From Fermentibacter danicus (GTDB taxonomy: Bacteria > Fermentibacterota > Fermentibacteria > Fermentibacterales > Fermentibacteraceae): a stretch of DNA of 24,890 nt. Location: contig LKHB01000135.1 of assembly GCA_001618615.1 (NCBI GenBank), positions 1 to 24,890 of the forward strand, given 5' to 3'. Below are positions 6,760 to 14,598 of the stretch, one piece after another. The stretch's first letter is position 1; every line of letters starts with the position of its first letter. A program made the translations under genes and the position numbers. The notes beneath the pieces were generated by a model. The model was given only the letters and a program-made list of their open reading frames with translations, did no database searches and was not told the origin of the DNA.

Positions 6760-7772
6760 ACGGGAGGAAGGCGATCCTCTGCGCCGTCGCGCTTCTGACC
6801 GCGGTCCTGCCGGTTTCATGCCTGTTCGACCCTGTCGATCTCGGGAGCGTTGACGACCTCCGAAGCGAGTTCGATCTGGTCTGGAACACGATGGACGAGC
6901 GCTACGTATGCTTCCATCTCTCGGATGCCGACTGGGACGCCCTCTACAGGAAGTATTCACCTCTGGCGGACCAGGCTGAGAGCCAGGACGAGCTGATGCA
7001 GATCCTCTTCGACATGCTGTCGGAGCTGGATGACCAGTCCATAACCGTGAACGGCCGGCCTACGCACCCGCGGACGATCGAGCCCAACTGCGATATGGAC
7101 GTCCTGTGGACCTATCTGGAGCCGGCCGGGTTCCGGTGGGTCATTCCGAACGCCTGGGGCTACTGCATGATGGACAACACACTGTTCATAATGATCGCGC
7201 ACTGGTCCGTAAGGAACGTCGATCTCCAGAATCTGATCGAGAGCCATCCCGGGGTGGACGCGATCATCTTCGACATACGGATGAACGACGACCGTTTCGG
7301 CTCCCCGCTGGGCGAGGTCTGCCGGACCTTCAACACGGTGACGAGGATCGGCTGCTTCTATGTCTCCAGGGGCGGTCCCGGCAGAGAGGACTTTTCCGAA
7401 CTGCAACCGATTCTCGTATCCAGGTCGACCGATGCCTATACCGGTCCCGTGGCCGTGCTGACCGGCGAAGCTAACTGGTACCTCTCCGAGCAGTTCGCGT
7501 GCATGGTGTCAGAAATCCCCACCGTCACCACCATCGGCGACACCACGATGCGCCGGACGGACTGGATCGCCGTGTACAATCTGCCCGGGAACAGTACGTT
7601 CGGCATTCCGGAATCCACCATGGTCCGCGCCGACTCGGTGACCTGGGTGCACGAGGCCGGGATTCCCCCCGACATCTTCGTCGATGCCACGGAGGAGGAC
7701 TTCCTGGCCGGGAGGGACCCGGTTCTGGAGTACGCCCTGGAATGGGCGGAGGGACAGGCTAACCGCTGGTGA
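6756..7772 (+). CDS. S41 peptidase-like lipoprotein lacking the catalytic Ser and Lys
   Basis: This 338-residue exported protein has an N-terminal hydrophobic segment ending LPVSC (Cys22, a weak lipobox). The following region (FDLVWNTMDERYVCF, then DWDALYRKYSPLA and MLSELDDQSITV) is the typical N-terminal part of S41 tail-specific/tricorn-type proteases. AIIFDIRMNDDRFG (about 169-182) matches the core strand before the active site. The position of the catalytic Ser in SAxE is Tyr242 in WYLSEQFA. The catalytic Lys 25 residues later is Arg267. The fold is therefore probably kept but proteolysis lost; it may bind peptides. The 3' end overlaps the convergent lipoprotein gene by 14 bases, leaving no room for a terminator. 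Confidence 0.75.
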   Translation: MNGRKAILCAVALLTAVLPVSCLFDPVDLGSVDDLRSEFDLVWNTMDERYVCFHLSDADWDALYRKYSPLADQAESQDELMQILFDMLSELDDQSITVNGRPTHPRTIEPNCDMDVLWTYLEPAGFRWVIPNAWGYCMMDNTLFIMIAHWSVRNVDLQNLIESHPGVDAIIFDIRMNDDRFGSPLGEVCRTFNTVTRIGCFYVSRGGPGREDFSELQPILVSRSTDAYTGPVAVLTGEANWYLSEQFACMVSEIPTVTTIGDTTMRRTDWIAVYNLPGNSTFGIPESTMVRADSVTWVHEAGIPPDIFVDATEEDFLAGRDPVLEYALEWAEGQANRW

Positions 7773-8772
7773 GAGCCAGTAGAAACTCCCCGTTCCGGTG
7801 CAGGGCCATGTCCCTGAGCAGCCCGTCGACATCGACCGAACCCAGGATCGCCATATCAAAGGGATCCAGCTTGTAAATCCGCGTCGTGCCGTCCCCTAGG
7901 AAGCTCGCCACATAGAAGAGCCTCCTGACATGATCCGTGCAGATCACGCAGGGGGATCCGTCGAGTGACATTATCCGTGTTTGGGCTTGACCCAGGCTGT
8001 CGTACCAGATGATCGTGGCGCCTCCACTCCCGTGCATCACGGGATGAACCGCGCAGCATAAGGACGTGTCCCTGAAGGCGGCGATGTCGACCGGCGGAGA
8101 GGAGAGTTCGACAGTCTCCGGATAAGGCAGTGAGTCGACCAGTATTCGGTATGCCTCCGAGGCGGATCCAGCGGCGCACATCACTGCCCGGTCGATGATC
8201 CGGCCGGACGCAAGCGCCCGCACCGGGTGCGGCATCCCGTACTGGTCGTGGACCTCGTTGTCCAGGAGCCAGACTTCCCTGACAAGCCCATCCTGTCCGT
8301 CCGACACATAGAGGTAGGGTCCGAAGGCCGCCCTGCAGAGATCCGTCGGGAGAGGGCCGGCGTCGAACTGGTCCACCACCTTGCGGCTGGACAGGTTGAA
8401 CTGCGCTATCTGCCCGTAGCCCGTGATGATGTAGATCGAGCCGTCGCCCGGCGCCATGCTCCCATAGCCAGCGGTGAACGCGGTCCCGATGGGATAGGCG
8501 TGCTCGATCGTCCTTTCCGCCGAGTTCCCCCAGAAGAGCCGCCCCCTGTTGCTCGCGACGACGAAGTTCTCGTTCCCGACGGAACAGATGGATCTTCCGC
8601 CTTCGAAGCCCGGGATGACATCCTCCGCCTCGAGATCCGGGAGGCGGATGACGACGACTCCCGTCTCCCCGGTGGAGGAGTACTCGGTCAGCCTGTGACA
8701 GCCCGGAACGGCCGTTGCGAGAACCGCCGCAGCGGCGATCAGGGCCGGGAGATGCCCGTGCCTGCCTACCAT
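7759..8772 (-). CDS. Beta-propeller-like lipoprotein following a TonB receptor
   Basis: This 337-residue protein has a signal ending AVPGC (Cys25, lipobox V-P-G-C). The mature part has repeated strand-rich units such as RSICSVGNENFVVAS, GDGSIYIITGYGQIAQFNL, GPYLYVSDGQDGLV, VRRLFYVASFLGDGTTRIYKLD and LRDMALHRNGEFLLALTSG. This is the style of YVTN/NHL-type propellers, although no named family is certain. The start ATG overlaps the stop of the TonB-dependent receptor (ATGGTAG), so the two are translationally coupled. It may be an outer-membrane lipoprotein partner of the receptor, comparable in role to SusD-type partners but unrelated in fold. That role is inference. Confidence 0.72.
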   Translation of the reverse strand: MVGRHGHLPALIAAAAVLATAVPGCHRLTEYSSTGETGVVVIRLPDLEAEDVIPGFEGGRSICSVGNENFVVASNRGRLFWGNSAERTIEHAYPIGTAFTAGYGSMAPGDGSIYIITGYGQIAQFNLSSRKVVDQFDAGPLPTDLCRAAFGPYLYVSDGQDGLVREVWLLDNEVHDQYGMPHPVRALASGRIIDRAVMCAAGSASEAYRILVDSLPYPETVELSSPPVDIAAFRDTSLCCAVHPVMHGSGGATIIWYDSLGQAQTRIMSLDGSPCVICTDHVRRLFYVASFLGDGTTRIYKLDPFDMAILGSVDVDGLLRDMALHRNGEFLLALTSG

Positions 8773-11411
8773 GAGAAACCTACCTTGGCGAAGACATGCC
8801 TGGCGGGGGACCAGGCCCCCGGATTCTCCATCGTCCCGCCGGGCTCTCCGTTCTTGAGGTAGTAGCCGGTGTCGAAGATTGTGTTCAGGTTCCTTCGATC
8901 GAAGAGGTTGAAAACCGTTATCGCCGCTTCGGCGGTGACCCCGCCGACCCAGAATCTCCTGGACACGCTTAGATCCACCTGCATCGTCCAGGGATAGCGT
9001 TCCGTGTTGATCCTGGTGAAGACAGGCCCGCTCGGAGGCGGGCTGAACGGGAATCCGCTCCCGTACTTCCAGTCCATGGTGATGCCGACCCCTTCGAACG
9101 GATGCCCGCCGAGGACCGCGGGCCCTCCCTCCCTCGGCACCGAGAGCCCGGCGCTCGCGTTGGCGGAGTGCCTCTGATCCCAGTCCAGATAGCTGTCCTG
9201 GGTGGATGGGATCGTTATCCCTTCGGACTCGTACTCCCATCCCTCGGAGGCGGAGGAATACCTGCCCCTGGCGACCGAGTAGGTGTAACCGGCCGACGCG
9301 GACCACCATTCACCGGGGAGCCGGACGAACTTGGTCTCCACGCCCCAGATCACGGCATGGCTGTCGTCGTTCTCGTAGAGGAAGTAGTAGTCGTAGCCCT
9401 CTCCGTCGTATCCGGTGGTTCTGACGAGACCGGTGACGTCCTTGTAGAAGGTGGAGAAGGCGAGAGACGTGATGTCCGAGAACCGGTGCCTCACGCCCGC
9501 CTCGTAGGCGACGGTCTTCTCGGCTTCCAGATCGGGGTTCCCGACGATCGAGTAGATGCTGGAGAGGTTGTAGTCCGTCCCGTAGAACAACTCGTTCATG
9601 TTCGGCATCTGGAAGTAGTGGCCGTATGTGACGAAGAAGATATCCCTGTCGGTGACGGGGTTGGTCAGGCCTATGCGGGGGCTGATCTGGCTCTTGTTGC
9701 CGACGTCCACGAGTTCACCCGTCACGGCGTCCATTCTGCGGCAGTTCGGAAGGAACAGGTCGTACCGGAGGCCTGCATTCATCACCATCCCGCCGCTGAA
9801 ACGGAGAACGGTCTGGCAGTAGGCCGCGAGTGAGGTCGGATAGGCTTTCCAGAGGCTGACGTTGGCGGCGCCGTCGTCGGAAAGGTGGACGCTGTAGTCG
9901 TAGATGTCGTAGTAGGATCCCTCGATCCCGGCCTTCAGCTCGGTCACGCCGGAAATCCTGTCGGTGAAGTCGATCCTGCCGGTGGTCACCGTGCTCCTCG
10001 ACTCCAGCCAGACCTCCGGGTGGAGACCCGCGTGGTAGAAACCGAGGCTGTCGATCACCCTCGGCTCGGGGAGAAAGAACGAAATCCAGTCCGAAGGCGA
10101 GTGGGAATCCCCGAAATACCCGCCGTCCTCGCTCGCTATCCTGCGCCAGTGGCAGAACCTGTTCTGATTGAGGCGCGCCTCCATGAATACGTCGTCGGAG
10201 AACATCCTGGTCACGGAGGCCGTAACGCCGCCAAGCTCCTGATACCTCACCGGGATCGAGTAGTCCGGATCCACGCCCAGGTAGGGAATCTCATCGATGT
10301 AGACCGGCTGATCCATCCGGGACCAGGCCCATTCGTCCCACCCCGACTGCCTGTAGTTATAGTACCCCAGAACCGAGATCCTGGTGGAGGATGACGGCCT
10401 CCCGGAGATCTTCAACGAGCCGCTCGCGACGTTCTGCCAGTTGTTCTCCCAGTAGCCCCTGCTGTCCTCGAGATCCCTGCCGCTGCGCATATAGCGGGCC
10501 GATCCGAACAACCTCAGGTCCCAGGGAACATCGATCCCTATCGCGGGGAGGACGTGGGCCGTGATGGGCTCGGGGCCTCCCAGCGAGACTTCCGCGTCCA
10601 GACAACCGTCCCTGTAGCTGTCGTTTTCCGACGGCGAGGAATAGTTGACGGAGACGGACTCGTAACCGAACTCGGTCAGATCTCCGGCATGTACGGTAAC
10701 ACCGCCTTCATAGCTCTTCCCTCCTTCACGGGAGACCATGTTGACGACCCCGGACATCGCGTTCCCGTACTCCGCGGTGGCGCCACCCGTGATGATCGAA
10801 GCCTCGGAGACCGCGGAGACGGGCAGCACCGCGCTGAAGGAGTTGTCCACCGGCGATCTGACAGGGATGCCGTCGAGAAGAAAGGCGACTTCGCCTGCCC
10901 TCCCCCCGCGGACATGGAGGGATCCGCCGCTGGAGACGATACCCGGCTGCCTGCTGATGATCTCGAGCATGTCCGGAACGGGCATGAGCCTCATCTCGGA
11001 CCGGTCTATGACGTGTATCGTGGACGGCACCGTCTCGAGAATGAGGTTCCTCTGATCCCTCACCTCGATGATCGTAGAGCCGGCGGCCTCGATACCGAGC
11101 ACGAAATCCACCCGGGTGGACTGGTCGGTCACTATGCGGATTCCCTCCCTGGTGACGGAGGTCATCCCGACCATCCTGGCGGTTACCGTATAAGTGCCGG
11201 GAGAGAGGGCGTAGACGTCGTACCTGCCCTCACGGTCCGTCATGGAGCCGAACGGCGTCCCCTCGATGACGACGCTTGCTCCCGTCACCGGGTCGCCGTC
11301 GGAATCCGTAACGACCCCCGAGAGGCTCCCCGTGGTTCCGGCGCCGACCGTGCCGCACAGGGCGAGGGCTGCGAGGATCAGAAAAGCCTGTGATTTTCCC
11401 CGGTGGCTCAT
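8766..11411 (-). CDS. TonB-dependent outer-membrane receptor with N-terminal carboxypeptidase-regulatory domain
   Basis: This 881-residue protein takes up a ligand across the outer membrane using TonB energy. A signal peptide (1-24, ending VGAG) precedes a CarboxypepD_reg-like domain (about 29-105: GSLSGVVTDSDGDPVTGASV, then DREGRYDVYALSPGTYTV). The plug domain (about 125-232) contains DMLEIISRQPGIV, LHVRGGRAGEVAFLLDGIPV and the characteristic GGATAEYGNAMSGVVNMVSR. The rest is beta-barrel rich in aromatic strand ends, finishing in VFAKVGFSW with a terminal Trp. The start was taken at MSHRGKS, which has a hydrophobic signal and a GGGGGAG upstream. No substrate can be named. It sits between a YitT-family gene and the coupled propeller lipoprotein. 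Confidence 0.92.
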   Translation of the reverse strand: MSHRGKSQAFLILAALALCGTVGAGTTGSLSGVVTDSDGDPVTGASVVIEGTPFGSMTDREGRYDVYALSPGTYTVTARMVGMTSVTREGIRIVTDQSTRVDFVLGIEAAGSTIIEVRDQRNLILETVPSTIHVIDRSEMRLMPVPDMLEIISRQPGIVSSGGSLHVRGGRAGEVAFLLDGIPVRSPVDNSFSAVLPVSAVSEASIITGGATAEYGNAMSGVVNMVSREGGKSYEGGVTVHAGDLTEFGYESVSVNYSSPSENDSYRDGCLDAEVSLGGPEPITAHVLPAIGIDVPWDLRLFGSARYMRSGRDLEDSRGYWENNWQNVASGSLKISGRPSSSTRISVLGYYNYRQSGWDEWAWSRMDQPVYIDEIPYLGVDPDYSIPVRYQELGGVTASVTRMFSDDVFMEARLNQNRFCHWRRIASEDGGYFGDSHSPSDWISFFLPEPRVIDSLGFYHAGLHPEVWLESRSTVTTGRIDFTDRISGVTELKAGIEGSYYDIYDYSVHLSDDGAANVSLWKAYPTSLAAYCQTVLRFSGGMVMNAGLRYDLFLPNCRRMDAVTGELVDVGNKSQISPRIGLTNPVTDRDIFFVTYGHYFQMPNMNELFYGTDYNLSSIYSIVGNPDLEAEKTVAYEAGVRHRFSDITSLAFSTFYKDVTGLVRTTGYDGEGYDYYFLYENDDSHAVIWGVETKFVRLPGEWWSASAGYTYSVARGRYSSASEGWEYESEGITIPSTQDSYLDWDQRHSANASAGLSVPREGGPAVLGGHPFEGVGITMDWKYGSGFPFSPPPSGPVFTRINTERYPWTMQVDLSVSRRFWVGGVTAEAAITVFNLFDRRNLNTIFDTGYYLKNGEPGGTMENPGAWSPARHVFAKVGFSW

Positions 11412-11458
11412 GAGCGGTTCTCCCCCGGAAAGGATTCGCAGCCTGCAGCATTCCTGCG

Positions 11459-12358
11459 TCACTCGGGCTGTCCGGTGTCCTCCCTGTTCCATAGCTGGAG
11501 CTTCTGGAGCTGGGCGTAGGCGGCGGAAGGCCTGAAACGGCCGAACACATTGCTCGCCTCGAGGACCACTGTGAATGCGTTGCCGTCTTCCTCCTCCACG
11601 ATCTCGGACAGCTCGCGCAGCTCCATCTTCGTGACAACGCAGAGCAGGACCGCAAGATTGCGGTTGAAGCCTCCGTCGGCCCTCCATACCGTAAGCCCCC
11701 TGCCCATCTCGGACAGGATCCTCTCCCTGATGGGGGCTGGATTCTGGGTCATGATCAGGAACGCCTTCCTGGGGCGGGGGGTCTGCATCAGATCGACGGT
11801 GCGCCCCGATGCGAAGATCGCGATCAGGGTGTACATGGCCGTCTCCGGCGAGATGAAGATTCCGGCGGTGACTACCAGTATGCCGTTGAGGGTCATCAGG
11901 ACCTCTCCCACACCCGCCGAAAACTTCCTGTTGACCACGACGGCGAGGATGTCGAAGCCGCCCAGGGAGCCACCCGCCCGTATGGCGAAGGACGTGCCCA
12001 GGCCTGCAAGCACTCCGCCGAAGATCGCGGCAAGCATGGGGTCACTGGTGAGGGGCTCTATCGGAAGAAAGTCGGTGGCGAGCCCGAAAAGGAGAACCCC
12101 CAGCCCGGAGAAGAACGCGAAGCGTTTGCCGATGTATCTGAAGCCGAGGATGAAGATCGGAATGTTGAAGAGGAGGACGGCCATCCCGACGGGGAAGTTG
12201 GTGAAGTGGTTTATGAGGAGGGATGTCCCGGTCACTCCTCCTGACATGAGGGCGTTGGGCTTGTAGAAACCTCTGACGGCAAGGGAGAAGAGCGCTGTTC
12301 CCACGAATGTCAGCAACAGCCGGGAAAGGAAGGTGAGCAGCTTCCTCACGCCTTTCAT
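11459..12358 (-). CDS. YitT-family membrane protein (DUF161 + DUF2179)
   Basis: This 299-residue inner-membrane protein has five or six hydrophobic helices in the first two thirds, with the family hallmarks RGFYKPNALMSGGVTGTSLL (about 29-48) and IRAGGSLGGFDILAVVVNRK. A soluble C-terminal DUF2179 domain (about 215-275) contains MGRGLTVWRADGGF and LSEIVEEEDGNAFTVV. The family has no established biochemical role. It is 47 bases upstream of the TonB receptor and may be first in that operon. A weak minus-strand -10 (TAATAT at 12457-12462) lies in the divergent intergenic region. Confidence 0.9.
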   Translation of the reverse strand: MKGVRKLLTFLSRLLLTFVGTALFSLAVRGFYKPNALMSGGVTGTSLLINHFTNFPVGMAVLLFNIPIFILGFRYIGKRFAFFSGLGVLLFGLATDFLPIEPLTSDPMLAAIFGGVLAGLGTSFAIRAGGSLGGFDILAVVVNRKFSAGVGEVLMTLNGILVVTAGIFISPETAMYTLIAIFASGRTVDLMQTPRPRKAFLIMTQNPAPIRERILSEMGRGLTVWRADGGFNRNLAVLLCVVTKMELRELSEIVEEEDGNAFTVVLEASNVFGRFRPSAAYAQLQKLQLWNREDTGQPE

Positions 12359-12446
12359 GGCCCTGTCGGCTACTCTTCGCCTGACGCCTGAGATCGTTCG
12401 GCCTCCGGGATTGCGACCGGCCCGGCATCCTGTTCCAGCCGGGCGT

Positions 12447-12475
12447 TTGGATGAACATATTAGCTGCGGGATAAT
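12447..12475 (+). promoter_or_regulatory. Promoter of the nitroreductase gene
   Basis: TTGGAT at 12447-12452 and GATAAT at 12470-12475 are separated by exactly 17 bases. The predicted start is near 12482, about 23 bases before the ATG. Just upstream is a 7-bp hairpin (gcccggc/gccgggc, 12420-12444) between the divergent genes. Confidence 0.65.
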
Positions 12476-12504
12476 ATGGTAATCCGAACAGCGGGGGGTA
12501 CACG

Positions 12505-13005
12505 ATGCTGGATGTGATCATCAGGCGCAGGAGCATCCGGAAGTACCGCAGGGATCCGGTTCCGAGGAAGATGGTACTGGACATGCTCGAGGGCGCCATG
12601 TATGCGCCCTCGGCGAGCAACAGGCAGCCCTGGCGATTCCTCGTCATGGAGGACAGGAAGCTGCTGGAGGCTGTTCCGGGATTCCATCCGCATGCCTCCA
12701 TGGTTCCCGAGGCGGCGGGCTGCATAGCGGTCTGTGCGGATACTACATTGTCCCACAGTGGGATGTGGATTCAGGACTGCGCGGCGGCCACGCAGAACAT
12801 TTTGCTCGTGGCGGAATCCCTCGGGCTCGGTGCGGTCTGGCTCGGGGTCCATCCCCGCGAGGACAGGATCACCGGGTTCAAGGCCCTCGTGCAGCTCCCC
12901 CCGGGAGTGGAACCGTTCTCTCTGGTCGCATTCGGCTGGCCGGACGAGAAGCCGGAGACACCGGACAGATGGGATGACTCCAAGGTCCACTGGAACCGCT
13001 GGTAG
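12505..13005 (+). CDS. Nitroreductase-family flavoprotein
   Basis: This 166-residue FMN-dependent NAD(P)H oxidoreductase belongs to the short nitroreductase family. Visible motifs are RRRSIRKYRRDPV (7-19, FMN phosphate contacts), APSASNRQPWRFLVM (about 34-48) and ESLGLGAVWLG (about 104-114). The C-terminus ends DDSKVHWNRW, typical of this subgroup. The start is set by ggggggt upstream and a good -35/-10 pair. The natural substrate cannot be told. The next gene begins directly after its stop codon, so the two are co-transcribed. Confidence 0.9.
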   Translation: MLDVIIRRRSIRKYRRDPVPRKMVLDMLEGAMYAPSASNRQPWRFLVMEDRKLLEAVPGFHPHASMVPEAAGCIAVCADTTLSHSGMWIQDCAAATQNILLVAESLGLGAVWLGVHPREDRITGFKALVQLPPGVEPFSLVAFGWPDEKPETPDRWDDSKVHWNRW

Positions 13006-14592
13006 ATGAGAATCCCGGGGGGCCTGGCGGCATGGGCGTCCGTCGCCGTGCTCCTGGCGGCAATCTCGTTGCCCGGCAGGGAGATTCCTCCCTGGGCGCC
13101 CTTCTCTGGCGACAACGGGATCAGGCTTTGGCAGGCACAGGCCTTCATCGAGGGGACTGAAGCCCTTCCGAGGGCGCTGCCTCCGGGAGTCGGGTCGAGG
13201 ATGTATCCCCCCGCCCTGTCGATTCCATGCGACGGGGGAGTGGCTTCCTCCTACCCGGCCAGTTTTCCCCTGGTCTCTTCTCTCTTCGGCGCCGGCAGCC
13301 TCGGATCGTCGAGGCTGTTCGTCCTGATCGCAACGGCTTCCGCAGCCTGGCCCCTGGCCGTCCTCGCCGCAGGCGGGGCTGCCGCAGGAATCGGCGCCAT
13401 CGCAGGGATCTGCGCATTCGCTCTTTCCGGGATGGCTCCCTACGCTCTGGTTTTCTGGGAGCACGGGCCAGCCATGCTCCCGGCCCTCCTCTGGGTGCTG
13501 ATGTTCATGTCCGCCCTCGGGCGGCGGGGTCGTCTCCCCTTCTGGACGATACCCCTGGCGGCTGCGGCTGTCTGGAGACCGGAGATCGCCCCGGCGGCCG
13601 CGGGGGCATCCGTCGCCCTCGTCTGGTCCGCCCGGAGGGAGGAGGGGGCGCGGTCGGCGATTCTCGTCTGGGCGGCGGCGGCAATTCTTGCGGGCCTTGC
13701 AATGCTCGTACCGGGCGCACTTCCCGAACGGATCGCGGACAATCTCCCCTGTTTCGTCCCCCCGGGGCGATTCCTCCAGGCGAGGCTCTCCATCCTCTCG
13801 TCCTGGACCGTCCCCGCGGGAAACATTCCGGCGGTCGCCGCGTGTCTTGCATGGGCCATTGCGGCCGTCATGCCGGAAAGGCTTGCATCGAAGACGGTTT
13901 TCAGGGTGGCCGCCGTGTCCGCCGCCCTTGTCCTGCTCTACTACTGGTACAGGAAATCGCTCGGCTCCTCCTCGATCTTCATGATGGCCCCGGGGCTGGC
14001 CCTCTTCCCCCTGACGAAGGGCTTCGGGGAATGTCCCGCAGCGGCCCGGATGGAGAAGGCCGGCGGCGGCGCTGCTGCAGCGCTTCTCCTGCTCTCGCCC
14101 ACCGACGGCATGTTCCAGTTCGGGCCGAGGTTCCTGCTCCTCCCGGCCGCACTCCTGGCGGCGTCCTTCGTGCGGAGATGCCTGCCAAGGCACCCCGGCG
14201 GCGCACTGCTCCTCGCCTCGGCTGCGGTCGTGTCAGTCGCGGGTTCGGTCCGGGGGGTTCTTTTCGAGAATTACTTCAGATCGAGGCACGCGCAGCTCGC
14301 GGCCTGCATACTTGCGGTTCCGGAGGGTACTGCGGTCGCGACCGACGAGGAGTGGATGCCGATCACGGCCTGGAAGGCTTCCGAACAGACACCGGTACTC
14401 TTCATGGATCGACCGCCGGCAGGAGGGGTCGTGTCGGGAACGACTGCCGTCTGGCTCTCGGGGAGGAGCGTCGCCACGGGAGAAGCTTCCGCCTCAGGCT
14501 ACAGAGGCCTCAGATGGAGCGGACCGGGAGCCGCCTCGCTCGCCCCTCCGCCCGGCGATCCGCTGCCGAACCCCTGGGAGGGGATTCCGTAA
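13006..14592 (+). CDS. Polytopic membrane protein, glycosyltransferase-39/PMT-like architecture
   Basis: This 528-residue protein has about ten hydrophobic helices and a polar C-terminal tail. After the first helix comes a luminal loop with SGDNGIRLWQAQAF and then ASSYPASFPLVSSLF. It resembles the acidic DN/DE and YPP/FP motifs of lipid-linked-sugar membrane glycosyltransferases, but no family is certain. LYYWYRKSLGSS and FGPRFLLLPAALL lie in later segments. The ATG abuts the nitroreductase stop (TAG then ATG). Its 3' end is 6 bases from the convergent formate-tetrahydrofolate ligase gene. Codon usage is strongly G+C-biased, like its neighbours. Confidence 0.65.
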   Translation: MRIPGGLAAWASVAVLLAAISLPGREIPPWAPFSGDNGIRLWQAQAFIEGTEALPRALPPGVGSRMYPPALSIPCDGGVASSYPASFPLVSSLFGAGSLGSSRLFVLIATASAAWPLAVLAAGGAAAGIGAIAGICAFALSGMAPYALVFWEHGPAMLPALLWVLMFMSALGRRGRLPFWTIPLAAAAVWRPEIAPAAAGASVALVWSARREEGARSAILVWAAAAILAGLAMLVPGALPERIADNLPCFVPPGRFLQARLSILSSWTVPAGNIPAVAACLAWAIAAVMPERLASKTVFRVAAVSAALVLLYYWYRKSLGSSSIFMMAPGLALFPLTKGFGECPAAARMEKAGGGAAAALLLLSPTDGMFQFGPRFLLLPAALLAASFVRRCLPRHPGGALLLASAAVVSVAGSVRGVLFENYFRSRHAQLAACILAVPEGTAVATDEEWMPITAWKASEQTPVLFMDRPPAGGVVSGTTAVWLSGRSVATGEASASGYRGLRWSGPGAASLAPPPGDPLPNPWEGIP

Positions 14593-14598
14593 CGCGGA

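Noticed and set aside
12460..14193. 577-codon open frame opposite the nitroreductase and membrane-protein genes
   Set aside because: The translation is Arg/Gly/Pro-rich without motifs. The sense strand has a recognised family and a promoter.
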